DNA from: Mariniphaga sp963747515
Lineage (GTDB): Bacteria; Bacteroidota; Bacteroidia; Bacteroidales; Prolixibacteraceae
DNA length: 64,000 nt
Reading direction: 5' to 3'
Assembly (NCBI GenBank): GCA_963747515.1
Contig: CAVVFN010000003.1
Span: 930,001-994,000 of the forward strand
This document shows positions 57,355 through 64,000 of this stretch, piece after piece (the first letter of the stretch is position 1; every line of letters begins with the position of its first letter). Under the pieces are notes generated by a model. That model was not told the DNA's origin, searched no databases, and worked only from the letters and a program-made list of their open reading frames with translations. The translations under genes were made by a program, and so were the position numbers.

Positions 57355-58866
57355 ATGCAAAATTTATTCAATAAAGGGTTAACCATTTATTTTATTTCAC
57401 TTTCTTTAATCGGTTCGGTGTATGGTCAAAACACAGAATCAGTCAAATCAGATGCTGCTTCTTTCCTAAACAGGGTCGATAAGGATACTACCGATTATTA
57501 TTATGTAGATTTCAATAAGCTAAGCCAGCAGACATCCACTTCTTCCCCCATAGGAGTATTTGACTCAGGAACAGGAGGTTTAACTGTATTAGATGCTATT
57601 TTAAACTTTGATAGTTTTGATACAGCTAAAAATAAATACCATCAGAAAGGGGATGGTGAAAAAGATTTTGCAAATGAACAATTCATATATTTCGGAGATC
57701 AGGCCAATATGCCCTATGGAAATTACCCTGCAATGGGAAGAACGTCCTTTCTTAAAGAACTGATCCTTCGGGATGCCCTTTTTTTGCTTGGAAATAAAAG
57801 CTATAGCGCCGTGTCTGATTCTATCTGGAATACAGAAAAATTACCGGTTAAATTACTTGTAATTGCATGTAATACAGCCACGGCATTTGGTAAGGAAGAT
57901 ATTGAAATGATGCTGACAAAGGCAGGAAGTGATTTAAAAGTAATTGGTGTAATTGATGCCGGTGTACGAGGTGCACTTTCCTCATTCGGTATAAATGAAA
58001 GCGGAACTGCTGCTGTTATGGCTACAGCAGGTACTGTTTCATCTGACGGATACCTCAATACCTTTTTTTCCCAACAAACGGAACTTGGGTATACCGGCAA
58101 CTTTGAATTCATTCAACAATCCGGCATCGGTATTGCTGAAGCAATTGATGAAGAATCAAATTTTATTGACCGGAATGCAAAAAAAATTCGCAACAATTAT
58201 CAGGGTCCTTCAATGAGCAGCAAAACGTTGACCATTAAGGAAGAGTTGCTGCCTGTTTATAATTTTGATACGACAGGGAATGCACTGCTTTATGAAAAAG
58301 AGAATGGGAAATTCTCCAAGATACAACTTAATAGTCCTGAGAATTACATCAGCTACCATCTGGTTAATCTTTGTGAACAACTAAGGCAAAAAAATGTAAA
58401 AAAACCTTTAAAAACACTCATATTAGGATGTACTCATTATCCTTTTTATTCCTCCTTTTTCCAGCAAAAACTGAAAGAGCTCTACAATTTAAAGATTGAT
58501 GGTGATTATATATACAGGAAAGCATTAAATGACAGCATAATTTTAATAGACCCTGCTGTAAATACAGCTCAGGAAGTTCATGAATTCCTGCTTAAAAATA
58601 ATCTTCTTAATGATAAGAAAGTTCGTGCAAACGAATTTTATATAAGCGTTCCTGACCTTTTGTGTAAAGACATTGATAGTGATTCATCGAAAAATTTCAC
58701 TTATAAATACAAATACAGCCGCGATGTAAACCATTTTTACGATACGAAACAAGTTCCCATGAGCAGCTTTTCCGTAAATAAAGATATCTTACATCGTCTT
58801 CAAAATCAAATGCCTGAAATTTATGAAATGATTGAAAATTTTGAACTAAAAAAAGAAAAGCAATAG
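57355..58866 (+). CDS. Exported glutamate/aspartate-racemase-family protein
   Basis: The ATG at 57355 begins a signal peptide (ISLSLIGSVYGQ); a GTG six bases upstream is less likely. The mature protein shows the glutamate racemase landmarks in order: PIGVFDSGTGGLTVLDAI, FGDQANMPYG, IACNTATAFG with Cys172, and ILGCTHYPF with Cys359. Both catalytic cysteines are therefore present. At 503 residues it is about twice the length of MurI (about 265); extra segments lie before and between the motifs (for example GNALLYEKENGKFSK) and at the C-terminus. It is the only plus-strand gene in the PUL, lying between the sigma factor and FecR. Export argues against a role in cytosolic D-glutamate supply. A bidirectional terminator separates it from the sigma gene. 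Confidence 0.78.
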   Translation: MQNLFNKGLTIYFISLSLIGSVYGQNTESVKSDAASFLNRVDKDTTDYYYVDFNKLSQQTSTSSPIGVFDSGTGGLTVLDAILNFDSFDTAKNKYHQKGDGEKDFANEQFIYFGDQANMPYGNYPAMGRTSFLKELILRDALFLLGNKSYSAVSDSIWNTEKLPVKLLVIACNTATAFGKEDIEMMLTKAGSDLKVIGVIDAGVRGALSSFGINESGTAAVMATAGTVSSDGYLNTFFSQQTELGYTGNFEFIQQSGIGIAEAIDEESNFIDRNAKKIRNNYQGPSMSSKTLTIKEELLPVYNFDTTGNALLYEKENGKFSKIQLNSPENYISYHLVNLCEQLRQKNVKKPLKTLILGCTHYPFYSSFFQQKLKELYNLKIDGDYIYRKALNDSIILIDPAVNTAQEVHEFLLKNNLLNDKKVRANEFYISVPDLLCKDIDSDSSKNFTYKYKYSRDVNHFYDTKQVPMSSFSVNKDILHRLQNQMPEIYEMIENFELKKEKQ

Positions 58867-58881
58867 AAATCAATTGCTTTT
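58856..58881. terminator. Bidirectional terminator between racemase and sigma genes
   Basis: A 9-bp stem (AAAAGCAAT at 58856-58864 pairing with ATTGCTTTT at 58873-58881) spans the 3' ends of both convergent genes. The T and A tracts on either side allow termination in both directions. Confidence 0.7.
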
Positions 58882-59483
58882 TATTTATTCAACTCTTTGA
58901 ATTGCATTTTTTTTAAGGATATAAGAAACAGTAACAACTGAGAGTTTGAAAGAATTTTTTTTAACGCCTTTAATGCCCGTGATACCTGTTTACGGGCTGA
59001 ATCGTATTGCAACGACATAATGTCGCAGATTTGCTCATAATCGAAATCGCAGGTATATCGATAAAAGAGTATTTCCCGCTGTTTAGGACTTAACTCTGCC
59101 AGTGCTCTTTTTATTACCATTTCCCGATGGGATAACTCTTCTTTTCCTATGAGTTCATGTTCTGCAGAATAAATGATTTCAGCTTCCATTTCTTTACTAT
59201 CGGATTGATAAAGCAACAAATTTTTTTTATTCATGCTTTTAGCCAATTTCCTGCGAAAAGAAGCCATTAAATAATAAGAAATATTATTGGTTGTGCCAAG
59301 ATTTTTCCTGGTGCGAATTAAATCAAAAAACAATTCCTGAATATTATCCTTAATCAGGTCATCATCATGAGAAAATTTTTTTCCATATCTGAAGAGCAAC
59401 TGAATATATTGATGGTAGATATGAGAAAGGGCGTATTTTTCACCTTTTCTAAAATCATCCCATATTTCTTTATCCGAATTCAT
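58881..59483 (-). CDS. ECF RNA polymerase sigma factor
   Basis: Start at ATG 59483 (MNSDKEIWDDF); the frame allows 11 more residues upstream. Region 2 (about residues 15-85) includes LSHIYHQYIQLLFRYGKKF and DNIQELFFDLI. Region 4 (about 120-180) includes LSPKQREILFYRYTCDFDYE and a helix-turn-helix ending LQYDSARKQVSRALKALK. The 200-residue length is standard for Bacteroidota ECF factors that control PULs. It should direct transcription of the susCD promoter once released by FecR. The expected order sigma-FecR-susC-susD is broken here by the antiparallel racemase-like gene. Confidence 0.9.
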   Translation of the reverse strand: MNSDKEIWDDFRKGEKYALSHIYHQYIQLLFRYGKKFSHDDDLIKDNIQELFFDLIRTRKNLGTTNNISYYLMASFRRKLAKSMNKKNLLLYQSDSKEMEAEIIYSAEHELIGKEELSHREMVIKRALAELSPKQREILFYRYTCDFDYEQICDIMSLQYDSARKQVSRALKALKKILSNSQLLLFLISLKKMQFKELNK

Positions 59484-59598
59484 TGCACCAGATATAAAAT
59501 AATTCAACTTGTTCAAGTTTGCAACAGTCTAATCTACCTAAAGATAATTGTTAAAGAATACATTTCTTTTTAAAAATAAAAGGAGATTGGTTATCATC

Positions 59599-60885
59599 TC
59601 AAGTCCTTACCATATCCAAATAATGATTTGATTCCTTCAAAATTCCTCCGCTTTTGGAATAGAAATCATCATCAATTAGAAATACTCCCTTAGAAGTATT
59701 TCTCCAGGAGGCATTAGGGAAGGGATGGTAACTTTCCATCAGCTTCCAGTTTTTATAGTTTTGGTGCCCGTTTGTTTCCAATAATCCGGTTCCCAAACCA
59801 GGAAATGGATCAAGGCGTGCAGCAATATTTTTGTTCCAGTCAACCAAAATGGGATTTACTGTAAGATCAGCGCAGAAACAGGGAATGTTGTTTAGTTTTG
59901 CTGCATTGGCCATTTTGAGAGTCATACTTAAAGTCTTCGCTATAGCTTTTAACGCTATAGCTCTGTATCCCATTTCAATTCGTTTAATTACGTCAGAATC
60001 GGTATGGGCACTTTCATCAGCGGCCAACCGAACCGGAATATCCCGAACATCTGATTCCATATTTTCCGGAAATGGTTCCTCAATTAAAACAATCTGATCA
60101 AAAGCTCCTATTTTCCTTGCATGTTCAAGAAATTTTAAAAGGGTTTCTTTCTTTTCATACCGGCCATTGGCATCAAAATAATAGGGCAGCCTGCCATTTT
60201 CTGTATACGACGTTTGGTAATGGCCAATAGCATCATGAATCCGGGTTAAACGGGATTTATCCTTCTCCAGCATTTCGTCCTGAGTCCCCGGCTGTCCCAA
60301 TTTAATTTTCATAAAAAAATAACCATCTTCAACAGCCTGTTTTACTTCACTCACAGGCGTTGTATAAGCTATTAAAGGTATGCTGGCAACTACTTTATTT
60401 TTCTCAGAAACTGCAGATTTCCATTTTTCCGGGATCATTTCATCAAAAGTTTCCAGGCCATTTTCTTTTGCATACAGCAGCCAAAGTGCATTATCGACTC
60501 CAACCAGGGCATTGAGTGCAAATGTTTCCCTCAGGTTTGCATTACCGGTTATTTTTTTACCATATTGAAAAACTTCTTTCCACAGTTCATCAAACAATGT
60601 AATGGGATCTGAAAAAGTTTCCCCTTTAAGCAGCTGAAGAGCATAATCAGTCATAGCATACATAACGGCATTTCCGGCACTTTCAGAAAATCGGGTAAAA
60701 ACATTTGAATCAGACCAAAGTACACTTTGTGAACATAATCCTATTGCTGAATTTCCCTCAGAACTTTTGATTTGTGAAACAGTCTGCCATATTTCAGTAA
60801 GATAGCCACCTTTGAACCCAAACGGACGGCACAGGGTCTCTTTTTCAAAATTTGAATTGATTTCGCTGATAAGAATTTTTTTCAT
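59599..60885 (-). CDS. Enolase-superfamily (mandelate racemase/muconate cycloisomerase-like) enzyme
   Basis: The ATG at 60885 is used; the longer frame begins with a TTG that overlaps the upstream stop. Without a signal peptide, this 428-residue protein is cytosolic. Superfamily motifs are in order: FFMKIKLG (Lys-x-Lys on strand 2), YYFDANGRY, VLIEEPF, LAADES (three metal-binding acids) and ALKAIAKTLS (a later Lys). The Lys-x-Lys plus late Lys pattern looks like the muconate cycloisomerase/epimerase group rather than acid-sugar dehydratases, which use a His-Asp pair, so a dehydratase role is not certain. It is longer than most superfamily members (about 370). The Gfo/Idh and lactonase genes precede it, so it may act on the product of sugar oxidation. 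Confidence 0.78.
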   Translation of the reverse strand: MKKILISEINSNFEKETLCRPFGFKGGYLTEIWQTVSQIKSSEGNSAIGLCSQSVLWSDSNVFTRFSESAGNAVMYAMTDYALQLLKGETFSDPITLFDELWKEVFQYGKKITGNANLRETFALNALVGVDNALWLLYAKENGLETFDEMIPEKWKSAVSEKNKVVASIPLIAYTTPVSEVKQAVEDGYFFMKIKLGQPGTQDEMLEKDKSRLTRIHDAIGHYQTSYTENGRLPYYFDANGRYEKKETLLKFLEHARKIGAFDQIVLIEEPFPENMESDVRDIPVRLAADESAHTDSDVIKRIEMGYRAIALKAIAKTLSMTLKMANAAKLNNIPCFCADLTVNPILVDWNKNIAARLDPFPGLGTGLLETNGHQNYKNWKLMESYHPFPNASWRNTSKGVFLIDDDFYSKSGGILKESNHYLDMVRT

Positions 60886-60896
60886 GTTTATATAAT

Positions 60897-61904
60897 TCAA
60901 ATAGGCTCACTAATGTGCCGGTAACAAATTCTAATGGTTTCCAGGGCCGATTCAGGAGTACATATTTCAGGTTGTTCATTGTTGATAATGCAATTCACAA
61001 AATAATTAAATTCGCCTGAAAAACCTTCACTGGCATCACCTGCAGGAATGAATTCAGTTCCCGATTCGGTAGCCAAAAGAATATTTGCAGGATCTTTTGA
61101 TGTATAATGAATACTTGCGTTTTTAAATCTTGCTGCAAAAGAAGCATGAAATGGATATTCCGGGTGAAAAGTATTCCCGCCTTCAATTTTCACATGTAAA
61201 TTTAAATTACTGTACTTCCAATGCGCCGTAACGTAATCATAATTACTCAATTTTCCAGGCAGGCAAATTGAATTTATTTTTTCAGGAATTCCGCAAACCC
61301 ATTGAACAAAATCAATATCATGGATAACAAGGTCAAAAAGTGCACCTCCCGATGATCCAAATTCCTTTTGTCTGTCCTTCCATTGTCCCCAGGATGGTAA
61401 ACCTGAAAAGCGCGACATAGAAAGAAATTCAAGATCGCCATATTCCCCTGAGTCAATCCATTGTTTCAGTATTCGATATGCGGGCATAAATCGAACCACC
61501 TGACCTATCATTAATGTTTTATTTTTTTGACGGGAAATTTCGATTAATTCCTGACCTTGTTCTACATCAAGACAAAATGGTTTTTCAAGAAATACATTTA
61601 TTCCTTCCTCCAATGCCATTTTGGCAAGTGCATAATGAAGGTTGGTATGCACTGCAATAACACATATGTCAGGACTTTCTGCTTTTAGGCAGGCAGCCAT
61701 ATCGCTATATGTATTTATTCGCGAAAAATCTCTGCCATCAATTGCCGCAGTAGTAAAATTACCCGATTCCGAATTCAACCTTTCGTGTATATTAGCCGGG
61801 TTTTTATCAACTATCGCCTTTAGCTGAACTTTTGGATTTTTTAAAATATTTGAAGCGTGGGTCATTCCCATAAACCCAAATCCTGCAACTACAACTTTCA
61901 GCAT
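60897..61904 (-). CDS. Gfo/Idh/MocA-family NAD(P)-dependent oxidoreductase
   Basis: A 335-residue cytosolic protein. The N-terminal Rossmann fold has VVAGFGFMGMTHASN (dinucleotide-binding G-x-G-x-x-G) and the conserved Glu-Lys-Pro in NVFLEKPFCLDVEQG. The C-terminal domain has GGALFDLVIHDIDFVQW, the substrate-side His-Asp segment of the family. It would oxidise a sugar or polyol hydroxyl. It is one base from the lactonase stop and 11 bases from the enolase-superfamily gene, so the three are translationally linked. Product identity (for example a fucose or galacturonate derivative) is inference. Confidence 0.88.
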   Translation of the reverse strand: MLKVVVAGFGFMGMTHASNILKNPKVQLKAIVDKNPANIHERLNSESGNFTTAAIDGRDFSRINTYSDMAACLKAESPDICVIAVHTNLHYALAKMALEEGINVFLEKPFCLDVEQGQELIEISRQKNKTLMIGQVVRFMPAYRILKQWIDSGEYGDLEFLSMSRFSGLPSWGQWKDRQKEFGSSGGALFDLVIHDIDFVQWVCGIPEKINSICLPGKLSNYDYVTAHWKYSNLNLHVKIEGGNTFHPEYPFHASFAARFKNASIHYTSKDPANILLATESGTEFIPAGDASEGFSGEFNYFVNCIINNEQPEICTPESALETIRICYRHISEPI

Positions 61905-62807
61905 TTATTTTACCCCCTTTACTTTCATTTTTTGTGTATATACCGATTTGCGGGCTGTTATAAATAATATATCTCGTTTTTTTCCTCCAAAACATACATT
62001 TGAAGGACTTTCAGGTACTTCTATTTCTTCTAATAATTGCCCTTCCGGTGAATATATCCAAACTTTTCCCATTGTAAGGTATATGTTACCCATATTATCG
62101 GCTGTCATCCCATCGGAACCGTGTGGTGCAAAATACGTCTTATTTATAAGAGAACCATCGGGTAGTATCCTGTACTTCCAGATTTTTTTGTCATTAATAT
62201 CAGCAACATATAATATTTTTCCATCGGGAGAGCCTGTTAAACCATTAGGTTGATTAAAGTCTTCAATTACACGGGTTATATTACCCTCAGGGCTCAGGTA
62301 ATATACTCCCCGAACATCCTGTTCTTCAACACGATCTTCATTCCACCATTTCCTGTGATAATAAGGATCAGAAAAATAAATCCCCCCATCAGGTGTTATC
62401 CATAAATCATTTGGGGCATTTAAAGGTTTTCCATTATAGCCTTCATGAATCAGATAAAATTGTTTGTTTTCATCGAAGTATCCTAATTGGTTATATAAAT
62501 CGGCACAGGCAACCAATTGACCGGCATCATTAAAATACATGCCGTTCGATCTTCTTGTACCTTCAAGCCATAACGATACTCCTTTTTTTTCATCCCACAC
62601 ATAAATCCGGTCGTTAGGCTGATCAGTAAAAAATACCTTACCGTCAGGGGCTACAGCCGGTCCTTCGGTAAATTTAAAACCTGTACCCGCTTTTTTCAAA
62701 TTAGCAATTCCGGCAATTATGCTTTTTGATTGTGCTCCTGATACTATTGTACAGGAAACCAACAGCAGCAGAAGAAAAATATTCTTTATAAACTTACAAT
62801 TACCCAT
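61905..62807 (-). CDS. SMP-30/gluconolactonase-family protein, exported
   Basis: The ATG at 62807 begins a signal peptide (FLLLLLVSCTIVSGAQ), which could also be read as a lipoprotein signal (VSC). The mature protein is a six-bladed propeller with the family metal ligands: Glu of FTEGPAVAPDG, Asn of NAPNDLWITPDGG, and the Asp of LYVADINDKKI, plus HGSDGMTADNMGN. These enzymes open sugar lactones using Ca or Zn. Export means it acts outside the cytosol, whereas the adjacent dehydrogenase and enolase-superfamily enzymes have no signal, so the three may not act in series in one compartment. Confidence 0.85.
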   Translation of the reverse strand: MGNCKFIKNIFLLLLLVSCTIVSGAQSKSIIAGIANLKKAGTGFKFTEGPAVAPDGKVFFTDQPNDRIYVWDEKKGVSLWLEGTRRSNGMYFNDAGQLVACADLYNQLGYFDENKQFYLIHEGYNGKPLNAPNDLWITPDGGIYFSDPYYHRKWWNEDRVEEQDVRGVYYLSPEGNITRVIEDFNQPNGLTGSPDGKILYVADINDKKIWKYRILPDGSLINKTYFAPHGSDGMTADNMGNIYLTMGKVWIYSPEGQLLEEIEVPESPSNVCFGGKKRDILFITARKSVYTQKMKVKGVK

Positions 62808-62945
62808 TCCAATTTTAAAAATCCATCTTAAGGACAAATTTAACAGCTGTAAATTCATATATAAAAATAGAAACAATTGTTTTCAACCGGGCAACTTCAA
62901 ATTTTTAAAAGTTCTAATGGTTCTGTTGTTCTGAATAAAGGAATT

Positions 62946-64000
62946 CTAATTGACAGCCTCCCCAACTTTTTTCAAAAAAGCGTTATATATGGCATCAGTG
63001 ATCAATATCTCCTTCTGATCGAGCCCTAAGCGAACTATAACCATTCCCCATTCCGGTATAATAAACATATCGTTATTGTTATAACCACTTGAAGCATAAG
63101 TACCTGGTGGAGCATCAGGCCATTTTTGGAGACTATCCTCTGCACAATTTATCCACCAACCATATCCATAAACTCCCGGACCCCCATTAACATCTGTCTG
63201 AGGATGACCAAAAGGCAAAGAAGCCGGTACTTGAACAGAAGTTGCAGAATCAACCCAGGAAGTACTTAATAACTGTTTCTTACACCATTTACCACGATTC
63301 AAAAATAACAAACCATAACGTGCCATTTCCCTGGCAGAAATATAAATGCCTCCTCTGTTACCAGCTCCGCCATCAATTACAAGGTTTCCCTGGTTAAAAG
63401 CCTTCCAACTCCACTTTTGATTTTTCATACCAATTTTTTCGGCTATTCTTTTTCGAAACAGTTCTCCTATAGGCTCATCTGCTATTTGTGTCAGTGCATA
63501 GGCAAATTCATTTTCGGCGGAATCCCAATAAGCAAATTTTGAGCCGGGTGGGATGAAAAGTGGCTGTTCCGAAGGTGTATATGGAGTACTGCTTTGCCCA
63601 TGAGAATATTCCGGATTGTCGCCAACTGCCGTATATCCGGATGTCATTGTATTAAAATGTCTGAAAGTAATATCAGGATATGTTTTCATTAATCCGGGTA
63701 CAAACTCTGAAGCCCGGGTATCAATGGAGACTTTCTCATCATCAATAAGTATACCCAGTACACTACTGGTGAAGGATTTTGTCATAGACCACACACCATG
63801 TACTTTGTCAATACTGTCACCCTTCCAAATTAAATATCCGTTCCGGATTATCACCAGTTCTTGTATTCCATCGGAACCTGAATGAGTTTGAAGAAATTGA
63901 ACAGCAGCCAGTAATTTTAAGGAATTTACACCCTGTTGTTCAGGAGTTGATTCTTTCCATTCCGAGTGGGGAAAAATCAATTGTGCCTGCTGAAGGATTA
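62946..64000 (-). CDS. Serine hydrolase, beta-lactamase/DD-peptidase-like (5' end outside window)
   Basis: The frame runs to the window edge; upstream residues read ...LQQAQ, the end of a likely signal peptide, so the true start is beyond 64000. The beta-lactamase-related fold shows the active-site S-x-x-K in WSMTKSFTSSV, the Tyr motif in PPGSKFAYWDSAENEFAYAL, and a C-terminal GYNNNDMFIIP. PF00144 proteins include esterases and peptidases as well as class C beta-lactamases. In a PUL an esterase role on acyl-decorated sugar is plausible but unproven. Confidence 0.85.
   Translation of the reverse strand, partial: ILQQAQLIFPHSEWKESTPEQQGVNSLKLLAAVQFLQTHSGSDGIQELVIIRNGYLIWKGDSIDKVHGVWSMTKSFTSSVLGILIDDEKVSIDTRASEFVPGLMKTYPDITFRHFNTMTSGYTAVGDNPEYSHGQSSTPYTPSEQPLFIPPGSKFAYWDSAENEFAYALTQIADEPIGELFRKRIAEKIGMKNQKWSWKAFNQGNLVIDGGAGNRGGIYISAREMARYGLLFLNRGKWCKKQLLSTSWVDSATSVQVPASLPFGHPQTDVNGGPGVYGYGWWINCAEDSLQKWPDAPPGTYASSGYNNNDMFIIPEWGMVIVRLGLDQKEILITDAIYNAFLKKVGEAVN

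Noticed and set aside
59599..60885. Confident naming as L-fuconate dehydratase
   Set aside because: The visible motifs lack the His-Asp pair of acid-sugar dehydratases, so the specific name would go beyond the evidence.
62946..64000. True class C beta-lactamase (drug resistance)
   Set aside because: The S-x-x-K motif is shared by esterases and peptidases of PF00144, and the PUL context favours an esterase-like role; no resistance claim is justified.

Overview
The window is AT-rich and reads as a chromosomal segment of a Bacteroidota bacterium, probably a glycan-degrading Marinilabiliales/Prolixibacteraceae-like lineage (the rank below phylum is inference). The phylum call rests on a SusC/SusD pair, a FecR/DUF4974 anti-sigma factor with an ECF sigma factor, a type IX secretion C-terminal sorting domain, many lipoproteins with a Cys lipobox, and large numbers of secreted carbohydrate-active enzymes.

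Left part (1-16.7 kb): the 3' end of a large T9SS-exported protein and its terminator; a plus-strand pair of heparinase II/III-like lyase and Cys-type lipoprotein sulfatase; a minus-strand fusion of a DoxX membrane domain to a TIM-barrel-like domain; an M14 metallocarboxypeptidase split by a one-base frameshift; a 5'-nucleotidase-like metallophosphoesterase lipoprotein; and a DUF5107/TPR exported protein.

Accessory 'graveyard' (16.7-19.4 kb): no large intact gene, but imperfect dyads, a decayed DUF6266 protein, a bipartite array of 11-bp repeats, a structured segment resembling group II intron domain I, an intact pentapeptide-repeat protein, and an orphan T9SS sorting domain. An O-methyltransferase-like gene follows.

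Main locus (about 20.5-64 kb): a very large polysaccharide utilisation locus, all on the minus strand except one gene. Read in the direction of transcription it holds a serine hydrolase (cut by the window edge), an SMP-30 lactonase, a Gfo/Idh/MocA oxidoreductase, an enolase-superfamily enzyme, an ECF sigma factor, FecR, SusC (with STN domain), SusD, a terminator, and then GH28, GH141-like beta-helix, GH28, GH29, a truncated beta-helix, a two-domain esterase, GH141-like, esterase B, a GHL6/GH42-like enzyme, esterase A, GH29, GH141-like, a beta-helix/CBM9-like protein, GH28 and an FG-GAP lipoprotein. Three GH28, two GH29, four GH141-like and three esterase-like proteins, with no pectate lyase or GH105/GH88, suggest hydrolytic breakdown of an esterified, fucose-containing galacturonan-type glycan; the dehydrogenase/lactonase/enolase-superfamily trio could oxidise a released sugar. 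The substrate is inference.

The least expected items are an exported, enlarged glutamate-racemase homologue lying antiparallel between the sigma factor and its FecR partner, two matching bipartite 11-bp repeat arrays 39 kb apart, and a recently duplicated or gene-converted esterase pair flanking a glycosidase. No tRNA, rRNA, CRISPR array or intact insertion sequence was seen.
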